Shown here piece after piece: positions 1 through 9,106 of a DNA stretch of 64,000 nt. The stretch is from positions 3,506,385 to 3,570,384 of the forward strand of contig NC_019697.1 of NCBI RefSeq assembly GCF_000317145.1, read 5' to 3'. The stretch is from Chamaesiphon minutus PCC 6605. Lineage in GTDB: Bacteria > Cyanobacteriota > Cyanobacteriia > Cyanobacteriales > Chamaesiphonaceae. The notes below the pieces were generated by a model. It had not been told where the DNA came from and ran no database searches. It worked only from the letters and a program-made list of their open reading frames with translations. Both the position numbers and the translations under genes were made by a program. The number at the start of each line of letters is the position of its first letter. The stretch's first letter is position 1.

Positions 1-402
1 GAGCAGTTTGCCATTGCTGGTGGCTACGAAAACGCCGCAATCTGGAATCGGACGCCAGGACAAAATCTCGATGGCGGTAAAACTGGTTATGGAGTAGCCA
101 GTTTCGTCCTCAACCCCGATCCAAACATGGGCTTTTTTAGCAATACGACACTCTCCGTCGGTGGTGGTGCGGGAAGATTCCGCAGCATCGGCGATATTCG
201 CAATGGCAAAGATAGTTATGGCGTCTTTGGTAGCATCGGAACTCGGCTCTCGCCCAACTTTTCTGTAGTCGTAGACTGGAACGGACAAGATATCGGCGTC
301 GGTTTGCCGATCGCGGTTTACTTGGGCGATAATACCTCACTACAACTAGTACCGTCAGTCGTAGATCTAGCCAATCAAGAGACTGGAGGCGCACGGTTCT
401 TG

Positions 403-1670
403 CTGTCGGGGCGACTTGTCGCCTATAACGCTGATAGGATAAGTCTCATAGCTCTCAAGCCTTGTTGATAATTAGGTAGTTTATGTGGGGACAAAGACAT
501 TAATTCAACAACAACCTGCCAATTACTAGATGTTGAATCGACCCATGATTCACCCCAGAGTCCAATATAGAAAGTGCTATGTCTAGCATATTTTCGGTGA
601 TGTTCTGTTTTTCTGCCGAGATATTCTTGAACTTGCTTTGATTTGATATCTATCCCTTGGATGATACTCTTCAAGTATGCTAGTGATAGCAAAATCAATA
701 ATTTGCTCAATCGTTCGCCCGTTAAATTAGTCTTTTCTAAGTTATATCCTCCGCCCTTAAAGTCTCGAAACATCTCCTCAATTCCAAATCTTTTAGCATA
801 GGTATCAACTGCTGCTTGTAGATCTGCCAAGCTGGTCAGAATATACCAAGGCTCTTTTGTGGTAATATTTCGATATTTACCTAGCCATTTACCTGCTAGG
901 TTAAATCCTTCAACTGGTGCAGTTTTTCTAATTGTTACTTCTTGATTAAAAAAGCTATTTCCTGGCTCTAATCCTAGCCTTTTCAGTTCAGTCCACAATT
1001 CCTCTTCAGTCTTGATACAAACATTCTTTTTCAGTCGTAAACAGAAATCTATTTTCTGCTCTCTAAGCCAGTTCGCAAGAGTAACACTACAAAATTCACG
1101 ATCTCCCAGTACCAACAAGCTATAATCTGATAGGGCAGCGAATACTGGGGTTAATACTAATTGTTGGTTTTCCAATGTACTGTTCCCTTGTTTATCAAGC
1201 ATTTGCCAATAAATAGGAATTGCTCTCTTTCGCCAAATCATACTGACCATCAAAATATTGTTTGATTGCCATTTGGTTCGATCTATTGCTAAATATATAA
1301 TATTATTCTGTTTGACATTGCCTTTAATCCAAGCAATCACTAGTGATAACCAAACATTATCTAAATCCCATTCATCATTTGATAAAAATCTCTGGACTTT
1401 TTTTCTTCTGCTTTCAAATTTAATTGGCATCGCTAGTTTTGTTGCGATGCTTTCTAGCGTGACTTCTTTAATAGATTGCACTACTTGAATCAATAAAATT
1501 GTCAATAAGTAGTTACCGCGTGTGAATTTTTCTGACAAATGGGCATGATACAATTCTGGTAACATTTAATTGTTTTTTGGGTAAGAAGCTCTCTTACCCT
1601 ATCTTTTTTGATACTATTTGTCTAGAGTTGTCTCTCTGCCGAGTTTTCAGGCGACCTGTCGCCCCGTCAG
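403..1670 (-). mobile_element. IS4-family insertion sequence, 1268 bp, with 9-bp target duplication
   Basis: The element carries one transposase on the minus strand. The left end reads CTGTCGGGGCGACTTGTCGCC, and the complement of the right end reads CTGACGGGGCGACAGGTCGCC, which gives about 21 bp of near-perfect terminal inverted repeat. The host sequence CGGTTCTTG occurs on both sides, at 394-402 and 1671-1679. A 9-bp duplication fits the IS4 family. The clean ends, intact transposase and perfect duplication suggest a recent insertion. Confidence 0.93.
423..1565 (-). CDS. IS4-family transposase (DDE)
   Basis: This 380-residue transposase cuts and joins the ends of its own element. The DDE acidic residues are visible as Asp95 (in AIDRTKW), Asp155 (in VLGDREF) and Glu263. 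The last lies in the IS4 signature Y256-x2-R259-x3-E263-x6-K270. The ATG at 1565 and the stop at 423 sit 105 bp and 20 bp from the element ends, so the gene fills the element. There is no frameshift and no internal stop, so it looks intact. The base composition is more AT-rich than the flanking host gene, which fits transfer. Confidence 0.93.
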   Translation of the reverse strand: MLPELYHAHLSEKFTRGNYLLTILLIQVVQSIKEVTLESIATKLAMPIKFESRRKKVQRFLSNDEWDLDNVWLSLVIAWIKGNVKQNNIIYLAIDRTKWQSNNILMVSMIWRKRAIPIYWQMLDKQGNSTLENQQLVLTPVFAALSDYSLLVLGDREFCSVTLANWLREQKIDFCLRLKKNVCIKTEEELWTELKRLGLEPGNSFFNQEVTIRKTAPVEGFNLAGKWLGKYRNITTKEPWYILTSLADLQAAVDTYAKRFGIEEMFRDFKGGGYNLEKTNLTGERLSKLLILLSLAYLKSIIQGIDIKSKQVQEYLGRKTEHHRKYARHSTFYIGLWGESWVDSTSSNWQVVVELMSLSPHKLPNYQQGLRAMRLILSAL

Positions 1671-1757
1671 CGGTTCTTGTTAAACGCTGGCTTGGGCTTC
1701 CACTTTTAGTCACAGCCTTCTATGTTCGTTAAATTCATCTAGATAATTATTGCAAAC

Positions 1758-2345
1758 ATGAAACTTTTAGCTTACTTGTTAGGGCTGGGGGCGATAACTG
1801 GTTCGATGCTGCTCGACCTGACCCCAGTCTATGCCCAAATCGGTGGCGGTAATGATAATGGTACTGGTCGAGAAGCCATCTCCGCTCCCCGATCGCGAAA
1901 TACTCAGTCGCCCGAGGCTGCGCGGCGGCAAGCTGCGCTCGACGAATTTTCTAAATCGCTGACATCAAATAGTGTGGGCGATGCCGCACTATTTGATGTT
2001 ATCAATGGTGGCGCGCCAGCACCTTTAGTTGCGGCGTTGTTACCTGCCGGATTAGCGGCAGATAGTGCCACTAGCAAAGCCGCCACGACGTTAGCCGATA
2101 CTGTGCGCGGACTGCGTGCCGCTAATGGCAACATCGACACCAATAAACTCCAAGCCTCGATCGATGCTTTTAACGATTATGTCAAGACTCTAGTTAGCGA
2201 AATCGGCCCAGACAAGGCCGTAACTGACGCACCTAGCGGTCAAAAAGCTCTCCAAGGATTGTTGGGTCGATTGGTGCAGATAGCTAGTCAAGGAGCCGCT
2301 ATGACGCCACCCACGCCCAGACAACTCAAGTGGCTACCCACTTAA
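1758..2345 (+). CDS. Secreted protein of unknown function
   Basis: The 195-residue product begins with a clear Sec signal peptide: Lys2, a hydrophobic core, and a likely cut after VYA at residue 26. The mature part has a polar, low-complexity start (about residues 28-60) and then an Ala/Leu-rich region that is probably helical, from about 60 to 190. No family is recognised. The gene begins 48 bp after the restored stop of the upstream barrel gene on the same strand, so the two may once have been co-transcribed. The insertion sequence upstream would now separate it from that promoter. Confidence 0.7.
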   Translation: MKLLAYLLGLGAITGSMLLDLTPVYAQIGGGNDNGTGREAISAPRSRNTQSPEAARRQAALDEFSKSLTSNSVGDAALFDVINGGAPAPLVAALLPAGLAADSATSKAATTLADTVRGLRAANGNIDTNKLQASIDAFNDYVKTLVSEIGPDKAVTDAPSGQKALQGLLGRLVQIASQGAAMTPPTPRQLKWLPT

Positions 2346-2368
2346 TAACCGCTGCTAATTAAAATCTG

Positions 2369-3061
2369 ATGACACACCCAACAACTCTAATTAAATCCGG
2401 TCCATCAGATTATCCATCACTCGCTCGAATTAAGTGGTTTCGACAACAGCTTTCGGCTTGGGGAGTTGTCAATCGGCGCGATTATCCCTGGCGGAGAACT
2501 AAAGATGCCTATCATCTCCTCGTCGCCGAATCTTTACTCCAAAAAACTGATGCCGATATAGTCGCACCGATTTACGAACTATTTCTAGAGCATTATCCCA
2601 CCATCCAAGACTTAGCCGCTGCCAACCTCGATGATGTTGCCAAAATTCTCAAGCCATTGGGATTATTCTTTCGCGCAGAACGCTTACAGCAGTCCGCAGA
2701 GATTATTATTAGGCTATATGATGGCAAGGTACCTCAAGACCAAAAACAACTGCTTAAATTACCAGGAATTGGCGACTACACAGCTCGCGCTATCGGTTCT
2801 CAAGCATTCAACCAGCCTTTGGCAGTATTAGATGCCAATGTCGCGCGGATTCTCGAACGGTTCTTCGGTTTGCAAGGGGAAAGAGTCAAATCGCGCTGTA
2901 AGATTCTTTGGGGTGCAGCAGATTTAATCGCACCTAAAACCGACGTCGGAGAGTGGAATCTCGCGCTGCTAGATTTTGGCGCATTGACTTGCAAGGCTCA
3001 AAGTCCAAATTGCCAACATTGTCCCCTAGCTTCTAAGTGTCAGTGGAATAGCGATCGTTAA
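2369..3061 (+). CDS. Short MutY-like HhH-GPD DNA glycosylase with Fe-S cluster
   Basis: The protein belongs to the endonuclease III/MutY superfamily of base-excision DNA glycosylases. Visible features are Glu54 in AESLLQKT (the MutY catalytic-Glu position), the helix-hairpin-helix LPGIGDYTARAI at residues 131-142, the invariant Asp155 in VLDANVARI, and the cluster ligands C208-x6-C215-x2-C218-x5-C224. At 230 residues it stops right after the cluster loop, so the C-terminal NUDIX-like domain that recognises 8-oxoG in MutY is absent. Tyr137 fills the place of the endonuclease III lysine, which favours a monofunctional enzyme. It may act on A:G or T:G mispairs rather than on oxidised pairs. It starts 23 bp after the secreted protein gene. 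Confidence 0.85.
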   Translation: MTHPTTLIKSGPSDYPSLARIKWFRQQLSAWGVVNRRDYPWRRTKDAYHLLVAESLLQKTDADIVAPIYELFLEHYPTIQDLAAANLDDVAKILKPLGLFFRAERLQQSAEIIIRLYDGKVPQDQKQLLKLPGIGDYTARAIGSQAFNQPLAVLDANVARILERFFGLQGERVKSRCKILWGAADLIAPKTDVGEWNLALLDFGALTCKAQSPNCQHCPLASKCQWNSDR

Positions 3062-3090
3062 TGCGATGGCTATTCCACCATTATCGGTAT

Positions 3091-3480
3091 TTATGAATTA
3101 GACGGGTAAGAAATAATCGATAACACAGCACCTTGAGGATCTTGAATCACTGCAAATCGTCCGACATCCGGAATGTCACTCGGAGGATACTTAATTTGCC
3201 CGCCCAAATCTTCTACCAACTTAGCCGAAGCATCGACATCATCCACCGTGACGTATACACCCCAATGTGGTGGTATTCCAGCCATATCGGGGGGCATTTC
3301 CATCAAACCACCCACACCTAGCTCCCCTACATTCAAGACACTGTACATCATTCCAGAGACTGGTCGATCGACAATCTCCCAGCCAAATAATTGGGAATAA
3401 AATTCTTTTGCCGTTGTCGTGTTGGTTGTCATTAGTTCGCACCAACTGAAAGCACCATGCTGTTGCATTAAATTCGTCAT
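3091..3480 (-). CDS. VOC family protein (glyoxalase/bleomycin-resistance fold)
   Basis: The 129-residue protein has two beta-alpha-beta modules of the vicinal oxygen chelate fold. The first covers about residues 8-60 (GAFSWCELMTTN, EFYSQLFGWEI) and the second about 72-125 (HWGVYVTVDDVDASAKLV, GRFAVIQDPQGAVLSI). The ending FAVIQDPQGAVL is typical of the family. Substrates in this family vary widely and cannot be read from sequence. It converges with the glycosylase gene, 29 bp apart. The start is an ATG at 3480. Confidence 0.85.
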   Translation of the reverse strand: MTNLMQQHGAFSWCELMTTNTTTAKEFYSQLFGWEIVDRPVSGMMYSVLNVGELGVGGLMEMPPDMAGIPPHWGVYVTVDDVDASAKLVEDLGGQIKYPPSDIPDVGRFAVIQDPQGAVLSIISYPSNS

Positions 3481-4034
3481 CAGATTTCAACTGCTCGTGG
3501 CAGCAATGCTACGTACATGCGTACTTTTGCAGTTTCTTTGTACTGTCGTCAAGCAGGTGGGTATACAAATTTACTAACAAAGGTGGGGAGCAATCTCTGT
3601 ATGATGTTGAAATCGAGATGGGTACTACTGCGAACGCTATGTGAAGTTTTATGTGGCAGAATGGAATCGACTAGCTCGGTTGCCATCAATCAATCGCCCG
3701 ATCGTCATTCTCGTACCTACTTCCAATCCAAAATACTTAAATGGCTTTTCGACAACCCATAAATTGAAATCGATTTCTCTGAGCATAGCAATCTAGCAGC
3801 AATTCCAAATTCAAAATATTTCACCGATTTTTCACCGATAATCTATCTTTGCTAGTGGGGTTGGGCGGGATGGGTTAGTATTGATTAGTACAAATCTGGA
3901 CTAGCTAGCATAAACCCGCCCCTACGAGATATACGAATAGGTTTGAATTTGGAATTGCTGGCAATCTAGGTACCGATAAGATACTAAGGTGGTAATTCAT
4001 AAATTACCACTACCTCAATTAAAGCATAATTTAA
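3481..4034. other. Intergenic stretch with no convincing gene
   Basis: No credible gene is seen in these 554 bp. A short open frame at 3517-3762 has an unnatural composition and no start signal. The segment 3851-3930 carries a dispersed repeat related to 9107-9205: GCTAGTGGGG on the left, and AAACCCGCCCCTACGAG on the right. Confidence 0.6.
3851..3930. repeat. Dispersed repeat, CTAGTGGGG / AAACCCGCCCCTAC type
   Basis: The complement of the right half (TCGTAGGGGCGGGTTTATGCT) matches 9131-9150 after leuC with one difference. The left half shares CTAGTGGGG with that copy. The two copies therefore belong to one intergenic repeat family. Confidence 0.6.
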
Positions 4035-4703
4035 TTACACTTTTGCACCTGCTTTTTGTAATGCTATAACTATTTTTTGCCACTTACCTTTCCTAGCAAT
4101 ACTCAAAGGTGTATCGCCTATCTTATTTTTAACATTGACTTTAGCACCATTTTTAATTAATAGCCGCACAACTTTTACATATTCATCTTGGTAATGGTCT
4201 GCTACACCCCAAGACGCATACATTAAAGCCGTACTACCCTTACTAGCTTTAGCATTAACATTCGCACCTTTTTTAATTAATAACTCAGTCATTTCTAAGC
4301 CACCCCGATAAGTCACTCTTGCAGCAGTCATTAAGGGTGTTACACCTTCCTCGCCAGCCAGATTGACATTTGCTCCGCGCTCCAGCATAACTTTAACACT
4401 ATCGATCGCACCTGCATTAATTGCTGCATGAAAATAACGATTGGGGCTACCACCCGAATTGAGAAATTGCTTTAGTTTCTCGATTCGATTCGAGACAACA
4501 TCTTCAAATATCGGATCTTCTATTTCTTTACCTTGCTCGCTAGTAGATTGAGTTAAATATAGGTTATTTGGAGTTGCTAGACGCTCGTTGCTTTCGATCG
4601 CAATATGTGCCCCTGTCAAAATTGCGGCGAAAGTTGGATGACTTATTAAGACTAAATGTGCGGTAATAACTAGGCAGATTTTAAATACTGTGGACTCAGA
4701 CAT
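4035..4703 (-). CDS. Exported ankyrin-repeat protein
   Basis: The 222-residue protein has an N-terminal hydrophobic segment (about residues 8-27, ending TFAA) that reads as a signal peptide, so it probably acts in the periplasm. A linker follows to about residue 75. About four ankyrin repeats run from about residue 78 to the end, with the hallmark phrases GANVNLAGEEGVTPLMTAA, GANVNAKASKGSTALMYA and GAKVNVKNKIGDTPLSIA. Ankyrin repeats bind partner proteins; the partner is unknown. It is divergent from the methyltransferase gene downstream. The start is an ATG at 4703. Confidence 0.85.
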   Translation of the reverse strand: MSESTVFKICLVITAHLVLISHPTFAAILTGAHIAIESNERLATPNNLYLTQSTSEQGKEIEDPIFEDVVSNRIEKLKQFLNSGGSPNRYFHAAINAGAIDSVKVMLERGANVNLAGEEGVTPLMTAARVTYRGGLEMTELLIKKGANVNAKASKGSTALMYASWGVADHYQDEYVKVVRLLIKNGAKVNVKNKIGDTPLSIARKGKWQKIVIALQKAGAKV

Positions 4704-4866
4704 ATTTAGAAAATATCGGGATTATCGTTTTGGCAAGCTGTGTTCGAGATTGATACTTTAAAAGTATTAATAATATCCTTAATATATATTGGACAAGCAT
4801 AAACACTTTGTCTATAGTAGTGATACAACTCCACAGCAACCATTACCGCAGCCTACGCGCAACATC

Positions 4867-5496
4867 ATGGTAAATCTATGGTCTACTACCGAACATGCCC
4901 TCGGCTATCTAGCCAAAGCAGATAGTATTGCCCATCGAACCGAGGGTGAAGCTGTCTTACTGGACTATATCCCAAAAACTGCCCAACGAATTCTCGATTT
5001 GGGTACTGGCGACGGGAGACTGATGGCATTACTAAAAATCGATCGACCCCAGGCGACAGGAATTGCGTTAGACTTTTCACCAGTGATGCTGGAAAAGGCT
5101 AGAGCGAGATTTCAAGATGATAAATCGATCGAAATCATCAGTCATAATTTAGACGATCGATTACCAGATCTTGGCAAGTTTGATGCGATCGTTTCGAGTT
5201 TTGCCATCCATCATGTCACCCACGATCGTAAGCGTTCGCTATACGAGGAAATATTTAATTTATTAACCCCCGGCGGCGTATTTACCAATCTCGAACACGT
5301 TGCCTCACCCAATCAAAATATTCATATTCAGTTCCTAACTAAGATTGGTTATACACCCGAAAATGAAGATCCATCGAATAAATTACTCGATGTCGAAACT
5401 CAATTAGGGTATCTAAGGGAGATTGGATTTAACGATGTAGATTGTTATTGGAAATGGTTAGAGCTGGCTCTATTAATTGGAATCAAACCAAATTAA
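4867..5496 (+). CDS. Class I SAM-dependent methyltransferase
   Basis: The SAM-binding motif I is ILDLGTGDG, followed by an acidic residue at the end of strand 2 (GIALDFS) and the post-motif DAIVSSFAIHHV. This is the small-molecule methyltransferase type. The frame extends upstream to a TTG at 4789, but those 26 extra residues look unstructured and Pro/Gln-rich. The ATG at 4867, giving MVNLWSTTEHALGYL, is the better start and yields 209 residues. The substrate is unknown. An inverted repeat at 5571-5622 follows the gene. Confidence 0.8.
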   Translation: MVNLWSTTEHALGYLAKADSIAHRTEGEAVLLDYIPKTAQRILDLGTGDGRLMALLKIDRPQATGIALDFSPVMLEKARARFQDDKSIEIISHNLDDRLPDLGKFDAIVSSFAIHHVTHDRKRSLYEEIFNLLTPGGVFTNLEHVASPNQNIHIQFLTKIGYTPENEDPSNKLLDVETQLGYLREIGFNDVDCYWKWLELALLIGIKPN

Positions 5497-5570
5497 TTAA
5501 TAGTCGATCGCGATCGAGTAATCTAGGTAGTTATCGATAACCTCAGCGGTTGGAAACCGCTGCTCATGAT

Positions 5571-5622
5571 GCAAAGTCCGCCTGCGCGGACTAGTTAATT
5601 AGTCCGCGCAGGCGGACTTTGC
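5571..5622. repeat. Palindromic intergenic repeat (GCAAAGTCCGCC family), copy 1
   Basis: This is a perfect 23-bp inverted repeat with a 6-nt loop. The arm begins GCAAAGTCCGCCTGCGCGGA. The left flank also carries CAGCGGTTGGAAACCGCTG, a second small hairpin. Related copies lie at 44333-44386 and 60794-60848, with a degraded one near 29242. It could act as a transcript end between the methyltransferase and the TSUP gene, but its repetition suggests a REP/MITE-like element. Confidence 0.88.
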
Positions 5623-5671
5623 AACACTAGCCCCGAATTTATTCGGAGGCGTTTAATTAAAGGCTAATATA

Positions 5672-6454
5672 ATGCCGATCGCACCGCCACTTACATATCT
5701 CAATGGTTTGTTGTTATTTGCGACTGCTTTTATTGCAGGCGGATTGAATGCCGTAGCTGGTGGAGGAAGTTTCATTAGCTTTCCGACGCTAATTTTTACT
5801 GGCATATCGCCGATCGCGGCTAACGCTACCAATAATACTGCCCTCTGGGTGGCTGGTTTGGCAAGTGCGGGCGCGTACCGCCGCGATTTGGATGTCGATC
5901 GACGAACTATGCTGATTTTAAGTATCGTTAGTCTAGCAGGTGGATTGTTTGGATCGATCGCCTTACTATATACATCTGCCGATGTTTTTAAAAAGCTAAT
6001 TCCCTATTTACTATTACTGGCAACTATTGTATTTATCTTCGGTGAATCCTTCAAAAAATGGTTGCAATCGTTCGATGTGACAAATTCATCTCAGCCACCG
6101 CGACTAATTTATTTAGTTACCGCACAACTAATAATTTCAATCTATGGCGGCTTCTTTGGCGCGGGAATTGGAATTTTAATGTTGGCAACTTTAACTTTTT
6201 TCAATATTAAAAATATTCATGCGATGAATGCGTTAAAGTCATTTTTAGCAACCTGTATCAATGGCATCGCGATCGTGCCTTTTCTGTTCGCAGGTATTAT
6301 CGCTTGGAAGCAAACAATTATAATGGCGATCGGCGGTGCTCTCGGTGGCTACTTTATCGCCAACTTTGCCCGACAGATTCCATCAATAATTGTCAGGCGA
6401 TTTGTATCGATCGTTGCTATAGCTATGACTACCTACTTTTTCATTCGCAGTTAG
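5672..6454 (+). CDS. TSUP (TauE/SafE) family membrane transporter
   Basis: The 260-residue protein is almost entirely membrane segments, about eight by eye, in two halves. The family signature is visible in the first half as GGLNAVAGGGSFISFPTLI with the following NATNNTALW, and in the second half as IYGGFFGAGIGILMLATL. TSUP proteins move sulfur-containing or organic anions such as sulfite or sulfoacetate; the substrate cannot be read here. An AAAGG sequence lies upstream of the ATG. The gene sits 27 bp before a second methyltransferase on the same strand, which may be co-transcribed. Confidence 0.88.
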   Translation: MPIAPPLTYLNGLLLFATAFIAGGLNAVAGGGSFISFPTLIFTGISPIAANATNNTALWVAGLASAGAYRRDLDVDRRTMLILSIVSLAGGLFGSIALLYTSADVFKKLIPYLLLLATIVFIFGESFKKWLQSFDVTNSSQPPRLIYLVTAQLIISIYGGFFGAGIGILMLATLTFFNIKNIHAMNALKSFLATCINGIAIVPFLFAGIIAWKQTIIMAIGGALGGYFIANFARQIPSIIVRRFVSIVAIAMTTYFFIRS

Positions 6455-6481
6455 TTTAAATATGCTTAGGAAATAAAACTT

Positions 6482-7180
6482 ATGATTAACAATCGATCGC
6501 GAGTTTACGAGCTATCACAAGCAGCTTATCAGCAAGGAGATTATACTGGTTGGTTTGAAAAACTTTACGCCGAAGCTGCTGGGAATGCCGATGCAATTCC
6601 GTGGGCAGATCGAGAACTAAATTATTGGTTGTCCGACTGGATTCTCTCTTGGAGAGGCTCCGCCAACGAACAATCTAAGTTAGTCTTGCAAGATCGACGG
6701 GTATTAGTTGTCGGTTGTGGGTTAGGTGATGATGCCGAATATCTAGCTCAATTCGGTGCTAAAGTAACCGCATTCGACTTATCTCAAACCGCGATCGATT
6801 GGTGTCATCAAAGATTCCCAGACTCGCAGGTAAATTATCAAGTTGTCGATTTATTTACCGCTCCAGCCGATTGGAAATTAAGTTTCGATCTCGTCATTGA
6901 AATTTATACAATCCAAGCATTACCTGCAAATATTCGCCCACAGGCGATCGATTGTATTGGTAATTTCGTCGCCCCCAACGGTAAACTATTAGTCGTCTGT
7001 CGCGGTCGAAACTCTGAAGATGCTTGCGATAATTTACCATTCCCTCTCACTCAAGATGAACTGAATAGATTTACAACCAGCGGATTGACTCAAGTATCTT
7101 TTGAAGATTTTATCGATAATTTAGAATCAGGTTCGCCCCGCCGATTTCGGACTGTCTATCAACGATTGGATAATACGTGA
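6482..7180 (+). CDS. Class I SAM-dependent methyltransferase (thiopurine/tellurite-type)
   Basis: The 232-residue protein has motif I VLVVGCGLGDDAEYLA, then VTAFDLSQTAIDWC and FDLVIEIYTIQAL. The layout, with an N-terminal helical stretch containing WF.KLY and IPW, resembles the thiopurine S-methyltransferase/TehB-like group. AGGA precedes the ATG by about eight bases. The short spacing behind the TSUP exporter raises the possibility of a shared role in detoxifying sulfur or chalcogen compounds; this is inference from position only. Confidence 0.8.
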   Translation: MINNRSRVYELSQAAYQQGDYTGWFEKLYAEAAGNADAIPWADRELNYWLSDWILSWRGSANEQSKLVLQDRRVLVVGCGLGDDAEYLAQFGAKVTAFDLSQTAIDWCHQRFPDSQVNYQVVDLFTAPADWKLSFDLVIEIYTIQALPANIRPQAIDCIGNFVAPNGKLLVVCRGRNSEDACDNLPFPLTQDELNRFTTSGLTQVSFEDFIDNLESGSPRRFRTVYQRLDNT

Positions 7181-7223
7181 AGTGGGTGCAAGTGTATTTA
7201 TTATTGTTGCTATATGATTGGAT

Positions 7224-7640
7224 ATGTATGTAAAAAGAATATGGGTTGAAACTGAAGACGGAATTGAAGAAGATATCACTTATCCTAGCTGGGAGAAAAT
7301 TATCTTATATCTAAAAATGATGAATGGTTGTAGTAAACACATGATGTTTCTATATCCAGACGTGAATGAAATCGAAGATTCTGAGTTTATGAGTGTATGT
7401 GGTGGTGAGAACAACACTTTTATTTGTACGCTCCACAATGATGGCACTGATAGTAATAAATTGGTTAATGCAGATGAATCATCGAAAGAAACAGTAATGT
7501 TTTATTCTGGACAGACTTCTGGAAAGTCCAAAGATCGGATCGTAGATTTTGAGATGGTATTAAAGGCAATTAAAACTTATGTAGAAACAGGACAATTAGA
7601 CAGGACATTAACATGGCGTAATTACAGTCAAGATAATTGA
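7224..7640 (+). CDS. Imm1-like immunity protein, tentative
   Basis: The product is 138 residues, acidic and soluble. The pattern SWEKIILYL near the N-terminus, a hydrophobic strand (MMFLYPDV), then [17 protein letters not shown] and a C-terminal helix, resembles Imm1-type immunity proteins of polymorphic-toxin systems. These usually have W..I...L followed by a GGG-like turn. No toxin gene is seen nearby, so this may be an orphan. A TTG at 7218 gives two extra residues; the ATG at 7224 is preferred. The family call is tentative, but the gene itself is credible. Confidence 0.55.
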   Translation: MYVKRIWVETEDGIEEDITYPSWEKIILYLKMMNGCSKHMMFLYPDVNEIEDSEFMSVCGGENNTFICTLHNDGTDSNKLVNADESSKETVMFYSGQTSGKSKDRIVDFEMVLKAIKTYVETGQLDRTLTWRNYSQDN

Positions 7641-7647
7641 GATTAAA

Positions 7648-7675
7648 CTATCCACTATCCACTATCCACTATCCC
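7648..7675. repeat. Heptamer repeat CTATCCA x4 upstream of leuC
   Basis: Four head-to-tail copies of CTATCCA (the last ends CCC) lie in the 47-bp gap just before the leuC ATG. The same heptamer occurs in complement at about 21935-21953, upstream of bioD. Confidence 0.8.
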
Positions 7676-7687
7676 CTAATTAAAACC

Positions 7688-9094
7688 ATGAGCAAAAACA
7701 CCTTATTCGATAAAGTCTGGGACGCACATACTGTCGCCACCTTACCATCGGGACAAACCCAACTATTCATCGGTTTACACCTAATCCACGAAGTCACCAG
7801 TCCCCAAGCCTTTGCCATGATGCGCGATCGCGGATTGAAAGTACCCTATCCCGAACGTACCGTCGCCACCGTCGATCATATCGTACCCACCGAAGACCAA
7901 TCGCGCCCCCTCGCCGATAGCCTTGCCGAAGAGATGATGCAACACCTGGAAAATAACACCAAAGAGCATGGCATTCACTTCTATAACGTCGGTTCTGGTA
8001 GCCAAGGCATCGTCCATGTAATTGCCCCAGAGCAAGGGCTAACCCAGCCAGGAATGACGATCGCTTGTGGAGATAGTCATACTTCTACCCACGGTGCATT
8101 TGGCGCGATCGCGTTCGGCATTGGTACCTCTCAGGTACGGGACGTTCTAGCCTCCCAAACCTTGGCTTTAGGTAAATTAAAAGTCCGCAAAATCGAAGTC
8201 AATGGCACCCTCCAACCAGGGGTATATGCCAAAGACGTCATCCTCCATATCATCCGCAAACTCGGCGTCCAAGGCGGCGTTGGCTATGCTTATGAGTTTG
8301 CAGGCACTACCTTTGAAAACATGGATATGGAAGCTCGAATGACCGTCTGTAACATGGCGATCGAAGGTGGCGCGCGCTGTGGGTATATCAATCCCGATCG
8401 AGTCACCTATGATTATCTCAAAGATCGCGATTTTGCCCCCAAAGGAGCCGATTGGGACAAAGCCATTGCTTGGTGGGAAAGCCTCCGCAGCGATAAAGAT
8501 GCCGAATATGATGATGTCGTCGTCTTCGATGCCGCCGAAATTGCCCCCACAGTCACCTGGGGCATCACCCCCGCTCAAGGTATCGGCGTAGACGAACCCA
8601 TCCCGACAGTAGCACAGATGCCTGTAGACGAACGCGCGATCGCCGAAGAAGCTTATCAGTATATGGATCTCGCTCCAGGCGCACCAATTATCGGCACTAA
8701 AGTCGATGTTTGCTTCGTTGGGAGCTGCACCAACGGACGCATCACTGACTTACGTGAAGCCGCCAAATTCGCCGCTGGCAAACAAGTAGCCACCGGAGTC
8801 AAAGCCTTCATCGTCCCTGGTTCCGAACGGGTGAAAAAACAAGCCGAAGCCGAAGGGTTAGACGTGGTTTTTAAAAACGCAGGCTTTGAATGGCGCGAGG
8901 CGGGTTGCTCGATGTGCTTGGCAATGAATCCCGACAAATTAGTCGGACGACAACTCAGTGCATCATCTTCCAATCGTAATTTCAAAGGTCGTCAAGGTTC
9001 TTCGTCGGGGCGGACATTATTGATGTCACCTGTAATGGTAATCGCGGCGGCGGTGACGGGTAAAGTTACCGACGTGCGGGAATTGATGAATTAA
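7688..9094 (+). CDS. leuC: 3-isopropylmalate dehydratase large subunit
   Basis: LeuC with LeuD converts 2-isopropylmalate to 3-isopropylmalate in leucine synthesis, using a [4Fe-4S] cluster in the cytoplasm. The 468-residue length is standard. The cluster ligands are visible as Cys347 ([11 protein letters not shown]) and Cys407/Cys410 ([11 protein letters not shown]), at the same numbers as in E. coli. The substrate-loop sequence [13 protein letters not shown] is present. The frame is open upstream to about 7637, but the ATG at 7688 with [12 protein letters not shown] matches the family start. The small subunit leuD is 2.3 kb downstream rather than adjacent. Confidence 0.97.
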   Translation: MSKNTLFDKVWDAHTVATLPSGQTQLFIGLHLIHEVTSPQAFAMMRDRGLKVPYPERTVATVDHIVPTEDQSRPLADSLAEEMMQHLENNTKEHGIHFYNVGSGSQGIVHVIAPEQGLTQPGMTIACGDSHTSTHGAFGAIAFGIGTSQVRDVLASQTLALGKLKVRKIEVNGTLQPGVYAKDVILHIIRKLGVQGGVGYAYEFAGTTFENMDMEARMTVCNMAIEGGARCGYINPDRVTYDYLKDRDFAPKGADWDKAIAWWESLRSDKDAEYDDVVVFDAAEIAPTVTWGITPAQGIGVDEPIPTVAQMPVDERAIAEEAYQYMDLAPGAPIIGTKVDVCFVGSCTNGRITDLREAAKFAAGKQVATGVKAFIVPGSERVKKQAEAEGLDVVFKNAGFEWREAGCSMCLAMNPDKLVGRQLSASSSNRNFKGRQGSSSGRTLLMSPVMVIAAAVTGKVTDVRELMN

Positions 9095-9106
9095 AATAAT
9101 ATTTTT

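Larger units (their letters stand above)
1..1709 (+). pseudogene. Outer-membrane beta-barrel-like protein, 3' part, split by an IS4-family element
   Basis: The reading frame is open from base 1, so the 5' end lies outside the window. The visible protein is rich in alternating hydrophobic residues, glycine and polar turns, as in an outer-membrane beta-barrel. An insertion sequence occupies 403-1670 and adds about 21 foreign residues before a stop at 466-468. Removing the element together with one copy of the 9-bp duplication CGGTTCTTG joins GARFL directly to LNAGLGFHF and a TAG at 1707-1709. The restored C-terminus ends in phenylalanine, as is usual for barrels inserted by the BAM machinery. 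The family cannot be named from this fragment. Disruption is certain at sequence level; the barrel assignment is inference. Confidence 0.8.

Noticed and set aside
3517-3762. Plus-strand open frame of 81 residues
   Set aside because: Unnatural composition, no ribosome site, and it lies in a repeat-bearing intergenic stretch.
8177-8578. Antisense open frame within leuC
   Set aside because: It is a shadow of the strongly conserved leuC frame.
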